Origin: Xanthobacter flavus
GTDB taxonomy: Bacteria; Pseudomonadota; Alphaproteobacteria; Rhizobiales; Xanthobacteraceae
Assembly (NCBI RefSeq): GCF_017875275.1
Contig: NZ_JAGGML010000001.1
Coordinates: forward strand, 2,377,001-2,441,000
Direction of reading: 5' to 3'
DNA length: 64,000 nucleotides
Made by a program: the position numbers and the translations under genes. This document shows, one piece after another, positions 28,142 through 37,843 of this stretch (positions within the stretch are counted from its first letter, which is position 1; every line of letters begins with the position of its first letter). Under the pieces are notes generated by a model. The model made no database searches and was not told where the DNA came from. It saw nothing but the letters and a program-made list of their open reading frames with translations.

Positions 28142-29392
28142 TCAGAGGGCTGCGACGAGGCGCTTCAGCACCTCCTCGCAGGTGGGCAGATCCTGGACCA
28201 GCGCGACGCGCAGGAACCCGGCGGAGGGGTTGGCGCCGGTGAGGTCGCGACGGGCGAGATAGCCGCCGGGCACCGTGCGCAGGCCCTGCTCGCGCCACAG
28301 CTTCACCGCCGCCGCCTCGCCGCCCGTGAGGCGGTCATCGGCGAGGTGGGACACGTCGAGCCACAGGAAGAAGCCGCCGCCGGGCCGCTCATAGCCGAAG
28401 CGGCCGGCGAGCATGCGGTCGGCGAGGTCGAACTTCGCGGCATAGAGTTCGCGGGAGCGGGCGACGTGGGCCTCGTCCTCCAGCGCGGCCACGGCCACCG
28501 CCTGCAACGGCTCCGGCACCTGCGGCGCTGCGACCCAGCGGAAGGCGAGAAAGTCCTTCAGGAAGGCGGGGTCCCCGGCGCAGAAGCCGCAGCGCAGGCC
28601 GGGCAGGGAGGAGCGCTTAGACAGGGAGTTGAAGGCCACGACGCGGGAGAGATCTGTGCCGGCCACTTCAAGGATGCCGGCCGGCTTTTCCGCGCCGAGG
28701 TAGATTTCCGAATAGCACTCGTCAGAGAACAGAAACGCCCCGTTGCGCCGCGCCAGCTCCAGCGCCTTGCCGAGATACTCGGCCGAGGCGATGGCGCCCT
28801 GCGGATTGGCGGGGGAGGCGATGTAGAGGGCGACCGTCCGCTTCAGCAGGTCCGGATCGAGGGCGTCGAGGTCCGGAAGCCAGCCGCTGTCCTTGGTGGT
28901 CGGCATCACCACGGCCTCGCAGCCGGCGGCTTCCGCGCCCGCGGCATAGGCGGCATAGAAGGGATTGGGCAGCAGCATGGCCGGCTTGCCATTGGCGCCC
29001 TTCGCGGGATCGGCCAGGCGCTGGGCGACGATGGCGGCGGAGAACAGGCCCTCGCGCGAGCCATTCAGCGCCAGCACTTCGCGGTCGGCATCGAGCGGCT
29101 TCGCCAGCCTGTAGCGCTGCGCCAGCCAGCTGGCGGCCGCGGCGCGGAAGGTCGGCGTGCCCTCGGCACGCGGATAGCGGCCGAAGCCGGCGAGATTGCT
29201 GTTGAGGACCGGACCGACGAAATCCGGCATGGCGTGCTGCGGCTCGCCCACGGCGGCGCTCAGCGGCTGGCGCCCCGGCTCGATCCCCGCGAGGAGGTCG
29301 GCAAGCCGGATGAAGGGCGAGCGGCGGTCTTCCGGGGGAGCGGCGGGGGCGGGTGGCACGGCTTTGCGGTCTTTTCTGGCGGACTTCGTCAT
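28142..29392 (-). CDS. class I/II PLP-dependent aminotransferase (DapC-like)
   Basis: 416 residues of the fold-type I aminotransferase family. The cofactor lysine is in [16 protein letters not shown] near residue 240. SPANPQGA near 195 and the arginine of FLRVAL near the C terminus are the usual substrate and phosphate contacts. The closest family in this lineage is succinyldiaminopimelate transaminase, which would suit the nearby cell-wall genes, but the specificity is inference. The first 30 residues are Lys/Pro/Ala-rich and not part of the fold. An inverted repeat, GGTTAAG with CTTAACC (29415-29438), lies just upstream of the start. Confidence 0.8.
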   Translation of the reverse strand: MTKSARKDRKAVPPAPAAPPEDRRSPFIRLADLLAGIEPGRQPLSAAVGEPQHAMPDFVGPVLNSNLAGFGRYPRAEGTPTFRAAAASWLAQRYRLAKPLDADREVLALNGSREGLFSAAIVAQRLADPAKGANGKPAMLLPNPFYAAYAAGAEAAGCEAVVMPTTKDSGWLPDLDALDPDLLKRTVALYIASPANPQGAIASAEYLGKALELARRNGAFLFSDECYSEIYLGAEKPAGILEVAGTDLSRVVAFNSLSKRSSLPGLRCGFCAGDPAFLKDFLAFRWVAAPQVPEPLQAVAVAALEDEAHVARSRELYAAKFDLADRMLAGRFGYERPGGGFFLWLDVSHLADDRLTGGEAAAVKLWREQGLRTVPGGYLARRDLTGANPSAGFLRVALVQDLPTCEEVLKRLVAAL

Positions 29393-29448
29393 CCGCTCCA
29401 GAATGGGACCAGCCGGTTAAGGTGTGGCTAACTTAACCCGGCGATCCG

Positions 29449-30402
29449 TCAGACTTTATGCCCCAACACCTCGCGCGCCTGCCGTGCATCGGCCTTGATC
29501 TGCGCGACAAGCGCGTCGATGCCGTCGAACTTCAGCTCCGGCCGGATATAGGCGTGGAATTCCACCTCCAGCGACTGGCCGTAGAGGTCGCCGGAATAAT
29601 CGAACAGGTGGACTTCCAGAAGCGCCCGGCCGTTGTCGAAGGTGGGGCGCCGCCCGTAGTTCGCCACGCCGTCGAACCGGCCGGCCGGCGTGACGGCGCG
29701 CACGGCGTAGATGCCGAACGCCAGTTCCAGATCCTGCGGCAAGGCGAGGTTGGCGGTGGGAAAGCCGATGGTGCGGCCGCGCTTGTCGCCGTGGATCACC
29801 TCGGCCGTCACCGCGAAGGGCCGCCCCAGCATGTGGGCAGCGTGGCCCACCTGCCCCGCCGCCAGCGCCTTGCGCACGGCGGTGGAAGAAATCGCGTCGT
29901 TCTCGTCGCGCATGGGCTCGACCACGGTCACCGCAAAGCCGTGTCGTTCGCCGGCCTCCTTTAGGAAGGCGGGCGAGCCGGCGCGATGACGGCCGAAATG
30001 GAAATCGAAACCCACGGCGATCCCGGCGACGCCGTAGCGGCCCACCAGCACCGCGCGGACGAAGTCCTCCGCCTCCATGGCGGCGAGGGCAGCGTCGAAA
30101 TCGAGCACGATCGCCCCGTCGAGGCCGCTGTCGGCGATGTAGCGCAGTTTTTCCGCCGCCGGAGTCAGGCGGAAGGGGGCGGCGGCAGGATTGAAGAAGG
30201 TGCGCGGGTGTGGCTCGAAGGTCAGCGCCAGCGCCGGCCCGCCCGCCTCGGCCGCCATGGTTCGCGCTGCCGCGAATACCGCCTGATGTCCACGATGCAC
30301 GCCATCGAAATTGCCGATGGCGATGACGGGGCGCGCCAGCGCCGGCGGCAGGGGTTCGCCGCCACGCACCAGCACGAAATCAGGGGGAAGAGACACGGTC
30401 AT
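29449..30402 (-). CDS. ribF: bifunctional riboflavin kinase/FAD synthetase
   Basis: 317 residues. The N-terminal nucleotidyltransferase half has AIGNFDGVHRGHQAVF near residue 30. The C-terminal riboflavin kinase half has GDKRGRTIGFPTANL near 195 and the YxGxLYGQ-type segment. Together they turn riboflavin into FMN and then FAD. ATG 30402 (MTVSLPPDF) was chosen; the longer upstream frame is not conserved-looking. It stands between the HAD-type gene and the aminotransferase on the same strand. Confidence 0.94.
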   Translation of the reverse strand: MTVSLPPDFVLVRGGEPLPPALARPVIAIGNFDGVHRGHQAVFAAARTMAAEAGGPALALTFEPHPRTFFNPAAAPFRLTPAAEKLRYIADSGLDGAIVLDFDAALAAMEAEDFVRAVLVGRYGVAGIAVGFDFHFGRHRAGSPAFLKEAGERHGFAVTVVEPMRDENDAISSTAVRKALAAGQVGHAAHMLGRPFAVTAEVIHGDKRGRTIGFPTANLALPQDLELAFGIYAVRAVTPAGRFDGVANYGRRPTFDNGRALLEVHLFDYSGDLYGQSLEVEFHAYIRPELKFDGIDALVAQIKADARQAREVLGHKV

Positions 30403-30521
30403 CGGCGGGCGCAAGCCTTGCCTTGGTGTTCTGCGGAATGCCCGGAACCTCGGCGGCACCGGGACAGGATATTCGGCCTTCGGGATCGGTCAAACCGCAT
30501 GCCGGTTCAAGAAACGCACTG

Positions 30522-31415
30522 CTACCACGCGAGGCGGGGCATGACGCCGCGCGGATGGGCGTGGCCGGTGAAGAGATCGGCGAGGGATTCGGTGTCTGGA
30601 ATGGCGCCGTCGATGGATTTCAGCTCCTGCGCATGGATGCCGCCGGAGATGAAGAGGCTGTCGAAGCCGGCGTCGTTCGCGCCGGCGATGTCTGTGCGCA
30701 GCGCGTCGCCGATGCCGAGCACGCGGTTGCGCTCCACCGCCTCGCCGCGGATCACCTCGGCGCGCGCGAAGGCGGTGTCGTAGATGGGCCGGTAGGGCTT
30801 GCCGCACCAATAGGCCTTGCCGCCGATCTGCTCATAGGCCTGGGCAATGGCGCCGGCACAGAAGATGAGCTTGTCGCCGCGCTCCACCACGAGATCGGGA
30901 TTGGCGCAGATGAACGGCAGCTCCCGCGCCTTCATGGCGGCGAGGGCATCGGCATAATCCTCCGGCGTCTCCACGTCGTCGTCGAGGAGGCCGGTGCAGA
31001 CCACGAGGTCCGCGTCCTCAAGCGAGGCGAGGGTGAGGTCCAGCCCGTCGAACGTGCCCACGTCCCGTGCCGGGCCGAGGTGATAGACGCGGGCGCCGGG
31101 GCGCGCCTCAAGCATGTCGCGCGTCACGTCGCCGGAGGTGACGATGGCGTCATAGGCGGTGCGCGGCACGCCGAGGCCGTCGAGCATGCCCATGATGAAG
31201 CGGTTGGGCCGCGGCGCGTTGGAGACCAGCACCACGGTCGCGCCGCCGGCCCGCGCCTTCGTCAGCGCCTCGCAGGCGGCGGGAAAGGCCGCGACGCCAT
31301 TGTGCAGCACGCCCCAGACATCGCAGAGGATCAGGTCGTAGTCGCCGGAGAATGCGGAGAGGCCCTCCACCAGCGGCGGGGCGTGCAGGGGGTGGCGGGT
31401 GCCGGTCTCGGCCAT
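30522..31415 (-). CDS. TIGR01459-family HAD-type hydrolase
   Basis: 297 residues of the HAD superfamily, NagD/CUT-like branch. Motif I is LILCDVWGVLHNGV near residue 30 with the nucleophilic aspartate, motif II is VLVSNAPRP, and motif IV lies in VLGIGDALRTDIAGAND near 230. The group is found in alphaproteobacteria as an uncharacterised phosphatase with no settled substrate. ATG 31415 was chosen because GGAGAG lies four bases before it; two more in-frame ATGs lie upstream. It reads out of the end of murD with a gap of about 110 bases. Confidence 0.85.
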   Translation of the reverse strand: MAETGTRHPLHAPPLVEGLSAFSGDYDLILCDVWGVLHNGVAAFPAACEALTKARAGGATVVLVSNAPRPNRFIMGMLDGLGVPRTAYDAIVTSGDVTRDMLEARPGARVYHLGPARDVGTFDGLDLTLASLEDADLVVCTGLLDDDVETPEDYADALAAMKARELPFICANPDLVVERGDKLIFCAGAIAQAYEQIGGKAYWCGKPYRPIYDTAFARAEVIRGEAVERNRVLGIGDALRTDIAGANDAGFDSLFISGGIHAQELKSIDGAIPDTESLADLFTGHAHPRGVMPRLAW

Positions 31416-31526
31416 CGGTCTCTCCATTGTGCGGCGCACAGGTGCCATGGAAGGCCTTGAATCACAAGGCCGGGGCGCCCGGCGGGTCCGCGCTCTGCGC
31501 AGGTCGGCGGTGAAGCGCGGGCCGGA

Positions 31527-33098
31527 TCAGGGATGCCCTTTGCCGGGGTGACCACCAGGATGGCCGCCCGGATGCCCGCCGTGCTGCCCACCATGACCCC
31601 CCATGCCATGGGGATGCCCGCCGCCTCCCCCATGGGGATTTCCGTGCGGATGGCCGCCGCCCTTTGGCGGCTCCTTCTGCGCCACCGGCGTGGTGGAGCG
31701 GGTCCGGGCCTCGATGCCGGGCAGCGCCTGCACCAGCGTGCGGAAGGCGTCGCCCCGCACCTCGAAATTGGGATACTGGTCGAAGCTGGCGCAGGCGGGG
31801 GAGAGCAGCACCACCGCTTCCGCGCGGCCGGAGGCCTCGGCATCCCGCGCGGCGGCTTCCACCGCCTTGTCGAGGGTGCCGACGATCTCGTGGGGCACCG
31901 CGTCCCCCAGCGTCGCGGCGAAGTCCTGCGCCGCCTCACCGATGAGATAGGCCTTGGCGACACGATCGAAGAACGGCGCGAGCGGTTCGATGCCGCCGGC
32001 CTTGGGCTTGCCGCCGGCAATCCAGAAGATGTCGGTGAAGCTGGTCAGCGCCCGCTCGGCGGCGTCCGCATTGGTCGCCTTGGAATCATTGACGAACAGC
32101 ACCTTGCCCTTGTTGCCCACCTCTTCCATGCGGTGGGCGAGGCCGGGAAAGCGCTTCATCGCCACAGCGATCACCTCCGGCGCGACGCCGAGCGCCCGGC
32201 AGGTGGCATAGGCGGCGGCGGCGTTCTGGGCATTGTGGGTTCCCCGCAGGGAGCCGATGCCGCCGAGGGGCAGGCGGAAGACCTCGGCCCCGCCTTCGGA
32301 CACCACCAGCGTCTCGCCCTCGCGCCAGATGCCGTCAGGCAGGGGACGCCTGACCGAGATGCGCACCACGTGCTTGCCGGCGCGCTCCGTGCGGTCGGCC
32401 ATGGCGGCGGAGAAATCGTCGTCCACGCCGACCACGGCGGTGCCGGTCTGCTCGACGCCGGTGACGAGGCGTTCCTTCACCGCCGCGTAGTTCTCGATGG
32501 TGCCGTGGCGGTCGAGATGGTCCGGGGTGATGTTGAGCATCACGCCCACGGAGGGGTCGAGGCCGGGGGCAAGGTCGATCTGGTAGGAGGAGCACTCCAC
32601 CACATGCACGCGGCCGGGCTTCGGCGGGGCGAGGGAGAGGATGGCGGTGCCGATATTGCCGCCCATCTGCACGTCGCGACCGGCGACGCGCAGGATGTGG
32701 GTGATGAGCGCCGTGGTCGTCGACTTCCCGTTGGTGCCGGTGATGGCGACGAACGGCGAACGGCGCGCGATGGCCTGTCGCTCGCGGCAGAACAGCTCGA
32801 TGTCGCCGATGATCTCGACGCCCGCCGCCTGCGCGAGCTTCACCGACCAGTGCGGCTCGGGGTGGGTCAGCGGCACGCCGGGCGCCAGCACGAGGGCCTG
32901 GACGATGGTCCAGTCGATGTCGTGGAGGTCCTGAACGAGGATGCCGGCCTCGCCGGCCTTGCGGCGCGAGGCTTCTGAATCGTCATAGGCGACGACGGTG
33001 GCGCCGCCGGCCTTGAGCGCCTCTGCTGTGGCAAGGCCCGAGCCACCCAGCCCGAAAAGGGCGATGGTGGCATCCTTGAAGACGGTGACGGGGATCAT
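31527..33098 (-). CDS. murD: UDP-N-acetylmuramoylalanine--D-glutamate ligase with a Gly/His-rich C-terminal tail
   Basis: 523 residues; adds D-glutamate to UDP-MurNAc-L-Ala in peptidoglycan synthesis. The Rossmann-like start [17 protein letters not shown], the ATP loop [14 protein letters not shown] near residue 120, and [17 protein letters not shown] near 180 are normal. The enzyme proper ends around residue 470. The last 44 residues are almost only Gly, His and Pro with 11 histidines, a metal-binding-like tail I do not expect in MurD. ATG 33098 has no clear ribosome-binding site. It is the last dcw gene here and is cut off from mraY by a 2-kb insertion. Confidence 0.95.
   Translation of the reverse strand: MIPVTVFKDATIALFGLGGSGLATAEALKAGGATVVAYDDSEASRRKAGEAGILVQDLHDIDWTIVQALVLAPGVPLTHPEPHWSVKLAQAAGVEIIGDIELFCRERQAIARRSPFVAITGTNGKSTTTALITHILRVAGRDVQMGGNIGTAILSLAPPKPGRVHVVECSSYQIDLAPGLDPSVGVMLNITPDHLDRHGTIENYAAVKERLVTGVEQTGTAVVGVDDDFSAAMADRTERAGKHVVRISVRRPLPDGIWREGETLVVSEGGAEVFRLPLGGIGSLRGTHNAQNAAAAYATCRALGVAPEVIAVAMKRFPGLAHRMEEVGNKGKVLFVNDSKATNADAAERALTSFTDIFWIAGGKPKAGGIEPLAPFFDRVAKAYLIGEAAQDFAATLGDAVPHEIVGTLDKAVEAAARDAEASGRAEAVVLLSPACASFDQYPNFEVRGDAFRTLVQALPGIEARTRSTTPVAQKEPPKGGGHPHGNPHGGGGGHPHGMGGHGGQHGGHPGGHPGGHPGKGHP
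31530..31661 (-). repeat. Gly/His/Pro repeat-coding tail of murD
   Basis: This stretch encodes the last 44 codons of murD as a run of GGH, HPHG and GGHP units (residues 480-523). It contains near-repeats at DNA level, chiefly variants of GGATGCCCGCCG. The coding strand stays in frame with murD and stops cleanly, so it is a real extension rather than read-through. Confidence 0.8.
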
Positions 33099-33141
33099 GG
33101 CGGTAAAATCGTCCGTTGTGGCAATGCACTCCGGGCTTTCG

Positions 33142-33172
33142 TCTAGAGCATGATGCGGAAAAGTGCGAACCC
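33142..33172. repeat. rhizobial-type intergenic palindrome half
   Basis: TCTAGAGCATGATGCGGAAA and the following AGTGCGAACC resemble the left arm of an intergenic repeat element common in Hyphomicrobiales (TAGAGCATGATCCGGAAAAGTG...). The right arm is degraded or missing. It lies between murD and the DUF2892 gene, next to the edge of the inserted segment. Confidence 0.5.
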
Positions 33173-33300
33173 CTTTCGTAGGCAGACGGCCGGCGGGGCG
33201 CGCCCTAAGGGAAATCCCCTGCTTGCCGTGGATGACATTCATACTATTGAATGTAGGAGACGGATACGCGGGACTGCCGCGCCAACCTTGGGAGAACGAG

Positions 33301-33522
33301 ATGGTCGCAAACGTGGGTGGATTTGATCGCGTGCTGCGTTTCGTCGCCGGGATCGTGCTGATCCTGGTGCCGTTCGTGGCCCCCTCCGTGCCGGCGCTGG
33401 GCGGGCTCGGCAACTGGACCTGGCTGATCGGCGCCGTGGGCGTGGTGATGCTGCTCACCGCCGCCTTCCGCTTCTGCCCGGCCTATCCGCTGCTGGGCAT
33501 CAATACGTGTGGGCGGGGGTGA
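33301..33522 (+). CDS. DUF2892 (YgaP-like) small membrane protein
   Basis: 73 residues. The start, [20 protein letters not shown], followed by two hydrophobic helices (about 12-29 and 42-58) and ending [14 protein letters not shown], is the DUF2892 / YgaP transmembrane family. These small inner-membrane proteins often accompany rhodanese or sulfur genes, but none is near. GGGAGAACGAG precedes the ATG. It is divergent from murD and points into the paralog pair. Confidence 0.85.
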   Translation: MVANVGGFDRVLRFVAGIVLILVPFVAPSVPALGGLGNWTWLIGAVGVVMLLTAAFRFCPAYPLLGINTCGRG

Positions 33523-33648
33523 GTTTGTTACGCTAGGGAATCTGCGGCACTTCGTCTGGTCCTGCCTATTCGAAGTATGGGGCGAAGTGAACAACTTCCG
33601 CGGGTGGTGTATGGATCGCCGCGTCTCAATCCGAAGGCGCGGCGACCG

Positions 33649-34452
33649 ATGGCACAGGACACATTCATTCCCCGTAGTCACTTCAATCCGGTGAACGTTT
33701 TTCTGAACGAGGCCTGCAATCCGGACTTTGAAGCGCTCGTCGCCGACATCGCGAAGGTCGAGCCGATCAAAGTGGATTCCAGCCAGGATGGCTCTGCCGT
33801 CATCAGCTGGCGCGGCTGCACTTTCATCTTAAGCGTGGCCGCCGGTCCGATTGCGCGACACGTTTATCACGGAATTGCGTCGACCACCGTGTTCTGGCCC
33901 GAGGCCGTCACGGCTCTCGCTTCGCATAAGACCTTCCTGACCGTGGCGGCTTTTCTTCGTCCGGATCGCCTCGTGGAAGACCTCCTCACGCAGTCGGTCC
34001 TGATCCGCTGTCTCATGGAGCATCTGCCGGTCAGTGGAATTCTGCGAGGGCCCGCTCTCACCAGCCCCGAATGGTACAAGTTCCTCGTTGATCGCTTCCA
34101 TCATAATGGCCGGCTTCCGATCCCCGCATGGATCAAGATCCAGTTGAGCTGGGACCAGCGCGGGACTGTTGCGTCGACCATCGGGATGCGAGATTTCGGT
34201 TTCATGGAAGTGGAGTGCAATCCATCACCGCTCGCGCCCGATCCTACGCTTGATGTAGTTCAGTATTTTATCGGATATGTATTAGATAATGGCCCCGTAC
34301 TGTCTGACGGTGACACAATCGATTTTGCCGAAGACATGAATACCTATGACAGGGCCATACGTGTCCATCACGCGCCTTCCTTCCGAGAGGGGTGTGGGAC
34401 TGTCTATCTGTTCGATTTCAATGGCGTCGACGGAGTAATGGATCGCCCATGA
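33649..34452 (+). CDS. uncharacterised protein, DUF4261-like, paralog A
   Basis: 267 residues, soluble-looking, no signal peptide or membrane helix. I do not recognise it with certainty. Features shared with the next gene are GRLPIPAWIKIQLSWDQRGT, IGMRDFGFMEVE, NGPVLSDGDTI and a closing HHAPSFREGCGTVYLFDF, a pattern that recalls DUF4261. DUF4261-type proteins are sometimes seen beside toxin or secretion genes, but no toxin gene is here. Base composition is visibly lower in GC than the flanking dcw genes. Its stop overlaps the next start (34449-34452). I chose ATG 33649 (MAQDTFIPRS) over a GTG-rich upstream extension. Confidence 0.7.
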   Translation: MAQDTFIPRSHFNPVNVFLNEACNPDFEALVADIAKVEPIKVDSSQDGSAVISWRGCTFILSVAAGPIARHVYHGIASTTVFWPEAVTALASHKTFLTVAAFLRPDRLVEDLLTQSVLIRCLMEHLPVSGILRGPALTSPEWYKFLVDRFHHNGRLPIPAWIKIQLSWDQRGTVASTIGMRDFGFMEVECNPSPLAPDPTLDVVQYFIGYVLDNGPVLSDGDTIDFAEDMNTYDRAIRVHHAPSFREGCGTVYLFDFNGVDGVMDRP

Positions 34453-35258
34453 CCTCCTCAGCAACGAAGATGCCGGAAGGTTGGGGGCTGCGTGCCCTTC
34501 TACTCATTGATGCTGAGCATTTAGATGTGGCGCGGGAGGTGATCCGCTCGGGCGATCCGAGCCTTGCAATGGTGTATGGGTCCGGTGACGATAAAAAGGC
34601 TGTCTTTACCGTCAACGATGTCGAGCATCGCGCCCGATTCGACGCTGAGCCAATGGACGAAGAAATGCTGCGTTGGTCTGTCAACACCAACGTACTCTGG
34701 CACGTCAAGGGTGCTCCCTATCCCCATCACACGGCGTGCGTCCTTGTCCGCCGCGATTTGGGAAAAGACAAGCTCTCAAATCTCCTCGCTTTTACGGAAG
34801 TCCTACACGCTCTCACGCGCAAAATTCCAACGCACGCAATTGCTTGGCTACCCTATACGGTGGTCAACATGGCGATGTTTGAGGAGGTTTATGATCTACT
34901 TTACAAGAATGGGACCTTTCCGATCTATGCGTGGACTAGATTTGCCTATTCCAGCCCAGGTGGACAGCTTATGGTTCGGACCTACGGGCTGGCGACTATT
35001 GGATTAATGGACGTCGAATTTCACACCGACGGCGATACAATCCGGATGGATGTTGGAACCGCGGCAATCCTCATTGCGCGCATGCTTGCAACTGGGAACG
35101 TCTTGCCCGACGGAGCGACACAAGAAGTCAATCTCGACGTGTTGCAGGCCTCGATAAAAATGAGCCACCGCCCGTCATGTCGGGAAGAGGGCGAAACGGT
35201 CTGCTTCTTGGAGATCTCGCGTTTCCCGGGTGGCCGTCCGCTGCCGGGGGTACACTGA
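34449..35258 (+). CDS. uncharacterised protein, DUF4261-like, paralog B
   Basis: 269 residues, homologous to the preceding product along most of its length: GTFPIYAWTRFAYSS, LATIGLMDVEFH, TGNVLPDGAT and SHRPSCREEGETVCFLEI align with the matching parts of paralog A. The N-terminal halves have diverged. The ATG overlaps the stop of paralog A in an ATGA junction, so the two are co-translated. Codon use is noticeably more AT-rich than mraY and murD on either side, suggesting acquisition. Function unknown; an immunity or defence-related role is speculation. Confidence 0.7.
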   Translation: MTSSATKMPEGWGLRALLLIDAEHLDVAREVIRSGDPSLAMVYGSGDDKKAVFTVNDVEHRARFDAEPMDEEMLRWSVNTNVLWHVKGAPYPHHTACVLVRRDLGKDKLSNLLAFTEVLHALTRKIPTHAIAWLPYTVVNMAMFEEVYDLLYKNGTFPIYAWTRFAYSSPGGQLMVRTYGLATIGLMDVEFHTDGDTIRMDVGTAAILIARMLATGNVLPDGATQEVNLDVLQASIKMSHRPSCREEGETVCFLEISRFPGGRPLPGVH

Positions 35259-35289
35259 CCGGCGGCTTTTTGTTCGTCGATACCGCCCC

Positions 35290-36375
35290 TCACCGCAGCT
35301 TCAGCGTCGCCAATCCCGCCAGCGCGAGCACCACGGCGACGATCCAGAAGCGGATCACCACCTGCGGCTCGGTCCAGCCGAGCTGCTCGAAATGGTGGTG
35401 GATGGGCGCCATCTTGAACACGCGCTTTCCGGTGAGCTTGAACGAGGCCACCTGCACGATCACCGAGACGGCCTCCAGCACGAACAGGCCGCCCACCACG
35501 GCGAGGACGATCTCATGCTTGGTGGCCACCGCGACCGTGCCGAGGAGCCCACCCAACGCCAGCGAGCCGGTGTCGCCCATGAAGACCTGGGCGGGTGGGG
35601 CGTTGAACCACAGGAAGCCGAGGCCGGCCCCCATCACCGCGCCGCAGACCACCGCCAGCTCGCCGACGCCGGCGACGTAATGGATCTGCAGATAGTCGGC
35701 GAAGCGCACGTTGCCGGAGAGATAGGCGATGAGGCCGAAGGTGCCGGCCGCGATCATCACCGGAACGATGGCGAGGCCGTCGAGACCATCGGTGAGGTTC
35801 ACCGCATTGCCGGCCGCGACGATGACGAACATGCCGAAGATGGCGAAGAAGACGCCGAGGTTGAGCAGCAGGTCCTTGAAGAAGGGGAAGGCTACCGAGG
35901 TGGAGAGGCCCGACTTGCCCATGGTCATGATGATGACCACGGCGACGCCGGAGATCACCGCCTCGATTGCGAGGCGCGTCTTGCCGGAGAGGCCGTTGTG
36001 GGTCTGCTTCGTCACCTTCAGGTAGTCGTCATAGAAGCCGATCATGCCGAAGCCGAGCATCACCAGCAGCACGGCCCAGATGTAGATATTGAAGAGGTTC
36101 GCCCACAGCAGCGTCGCCACCGCGATGCCGGCGAGGATCATCAGCCCGCCCATGGTGGGCGTGCCCTTCTTGGTGAGCAGATGCGACTGCGGCCCGTCGG
36201 TGCGGATGGGCTGGCCCTTGCCCTGCTTCAGCCGCAGCATGGAGATCATCGCCGGGCCGAACAGGAACACGAACAGCAGCGCCGTCATCACCGCGCCGCC
36301 GGTGCGGAAGGTGATGTAGCGGAAGACGTTGAAGGCCGTGAAGGACTGGTGGAGATCGGCAAGCCACTGGAGCAT
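35290..36375 (-). CDS. mraY: phospho-N-acetylmuramoyl-pentapeptide transferase
   Basis: 361 residues and about ten membrane helices; transfers phospho-MurNAc-pentapeptide to undecaprenyl phosphate to make lipid [13 protein letters not shown] with the conserved aspartates, [13 protein letters not shown] and the HHHFEQLGW loop near the C terminus are the catalytic signatures. ATG 36375 gives MLQWLADL, the usual start. It is seven bases after murF. It is followed downstream by the opposite-strand insertion rather than by murD directly. Confidence 0.96.
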   Translation of the reverse strand: MLQWLADLHQSFTAFNVFRYITFRTGGAVMTALLFVFLFGPAMISMLRLKQGKGQPIRTDGPQSHLLTKKGTPTMGGLMILAGIAVATLLWANLFNIYIWAVLLVMLGFGMIGFYDDYLKVTKQTHNGLSGKTRLAIEAVISGVAVVIIMTMGKSGLSTSVAFPFFKDLLLNLGVFFAIFGMFVIVAAGNAVNLTDGLDGLAIVPVMIAAGTFGLIAYLSGNVRFADYLQIHYVAGVGELAVVCGAVMGAGLGFLWFNAPPAQVFMGDTGSLALGGLLGTVAVATKHEIVLAVVGGLFVLEAVSVIVQVASFKLTGKRVFKMAPIHHHFEQLGWTEPQVVIRFWIVAVVLALAGLATLKLR

Positions 36376-36382
36376 CTGAATT

Positions 36383-37843
36383 CTATCCTTCGAGCAGCGC
36401 ATCCTCCCCGGCGCGGAAGCGCTCGGCGAGGCTCTTGACCAGCGGTCCCATGCGGCTGCCGTTGGAACCCTTGACCATCAACGTGTCACCGGCCCGGATG
36501 GCGGAGGCCACCATGGGCTCGAGGTGGGAGGCGTGGATCGCGTAGCCGCCCCGCCGCTCCGAGGGGAGGGCCTGCCAGAGCGCGTGCATGTGCGGCCCGC
36601 AGCAGAAGACCTGATCGATCTTCGCCGCGCGCACGGCCTCGGCCAATTCGGCATGGTGGGCGTCGCCGTCGTCGCCGAGCTCCAGCATGTCGCCCAGCAC
36701 CGCGATGCGGCGGCCGCGCGGGCCGACGGGGGTGCGGCTGAGCACGTCGAGGGCGGCGCGCATGGAGGCGGGATTGGCGTTGTAGCTTTCATCCAGCAGC
36801 GTCGCCTGCCCGCCCTTTACCTGAAGGCGCAGCGCGACGCCGCGTCCGGCCGGCGCCTTCATGCGGGAGAGGGCGAGGCCGGCCAGAGCGAGGTCGGCGC
36901 CCACCAGCTTCGCCGCAGCGAGCACCGCCAGCATGTTCTGCACGATATGGCGCCCGGGCATACCGACCTTGAAGGTCACCGGCGTGCCCATCACGTCGGC
37001 GACGCCCACCGAGCAATAGGATTGCAGCGCCGCCTCCTTCAGCCGCACGTCGGCGCCGGCCGTCTCGCCGAAGGTGACGATGCGGGCGATGCCCTGCGCC
37101 TCGGCGGCCGCCTTGAGGCGGGGAAACAGCGGGTTGTCGAGATTCAGCACCACCGCACCGCCCGGCTCCACGCCCTGGAAGATCTCCGCCTTGGCGTCGG
37201 CGATCTCCTCGATGCCGGAGAAGTGCGCGATATGCACCGCCTCCACCGTGGTGATGATGGCCACCTGCGGGCGCACCAGCTGCACCAGTGGCGTGATCTC
37301 GCCGGGATGGTTCATGCCGATCTCGAACACGCCGTAGCGCGCCTCGCGCGGCAGCCGGGCGAGGGAGAGGGGCACGCCCCAGTGATTGTTGTAGGAGGCG
37401 GCGGAGGCGTGGGTCTCGCCGTCGGCGCCGAGGGCGATGCGCAGCGCCTCCTTGGTGGTGGTCTTGCCCACCGATCCCGTCACGGCAACGATACCGGCGT
37501 TGGAACGCGCGCGGCTGGCGCGGGCAAGGTCGGTCAAGGCGGCGAGCACGTCGTCCACCACGAGGAGGGGGGCGTCGGACGGGAACTGATCCGCCTTGTC
37601 GCGCGCCACCACGCAGGCGGAGGCGCCGGCCTCCAGCGCCTTGATCACATAGGCATGGCCGTCGCTGTTCTCACCGGCGATGGCGAAGAAGACGTCGCCG
37701 CGGGCGAGCGACCGGCTGTCGATGGAGATGCCGGTGGCATCGCGCGGCGCGCCGCGCACCTCCGCCCCCATGGCCGCCACCATCTCGGCGACGCTGTGGA
37801 GGATGCGGCCCTTCTGTTCTGCCGTACCCGCGTCCGCACTCAT
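36383..37843 (-). CDS. murF: UDP-N-acetylmuramoyl-tripeptide--D-alanyl-D-alanine ligase
   Basis: 486 residues. [17 protein letters not shown], the ATP loop [16 protein letters not shown] near residue 120, [11 protein letters not shown] and [11 protein letters not shown] are the Mur-ligase and MurF-specific blocks. It adds D-Ala-D-Ala to complete the UDP-MurNAc-pentapeptide. The start overlaps the murE stop by four bases (37840-37843), so translation is coupled. Confidence 0.96.
   Translation of the reverse strand: MSADAGTAEQKGRILHSVAEMVAAMGAEVRGAPRDATGISIDSRSLARGDVFFAIAGENSDGHAYVIKALEAGASACVVARDKADQFPSDAPLLVVDDVLAALTDLARASRARSNAGIVAVTGSVGKTTTKEALRIALGADGETHASAASYNNHWGVPLSLARLPREARYGVFEIGMNHPGEITPLVQLVRPQVAIITTVEAVHIAHFSGIEEIADAKAEIFQGVEPGGAVVLNLDNPLFPRLKAAAEAQGIARIVTFGETAGADVRLKEAALQSYCSVGVADVMGTPVTFKVGMPGRHIVQNMLAVLAAAKLVGADLALAGLALSRMKAPAGRGVALRLQVKGGQATLLDESYNANPASMRAALDVLSRTPVGPRGRRIAVLGDMLELGDDGDAHHAELAEAVRAAKIDQVFCCGPHMHALWQALPSERRGGYAIHASHLEPMVASAIRAGDTLMVKGSNGSRMGPLVKSLAERFRAGEDALLEG

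Noticed and set aside
29415-29438. Inverted repeat GGTTAAG / CTTAACC before the aminotransferase gene, considered as a CtrA site
   Set aside because: The two TTAA halves are 12 bases apart instead of 7, so it does not fit the CtrA consensus. It may be another operator or chance.
33142-35289. Prophage, integron or insertion-sequence boundaries around the DUF4261-like pair
   Set aside because: No integrase, transposase, tRNA gene or clear direct repeats were found. Only a degraded intergenic palindrome half lies near one edge.
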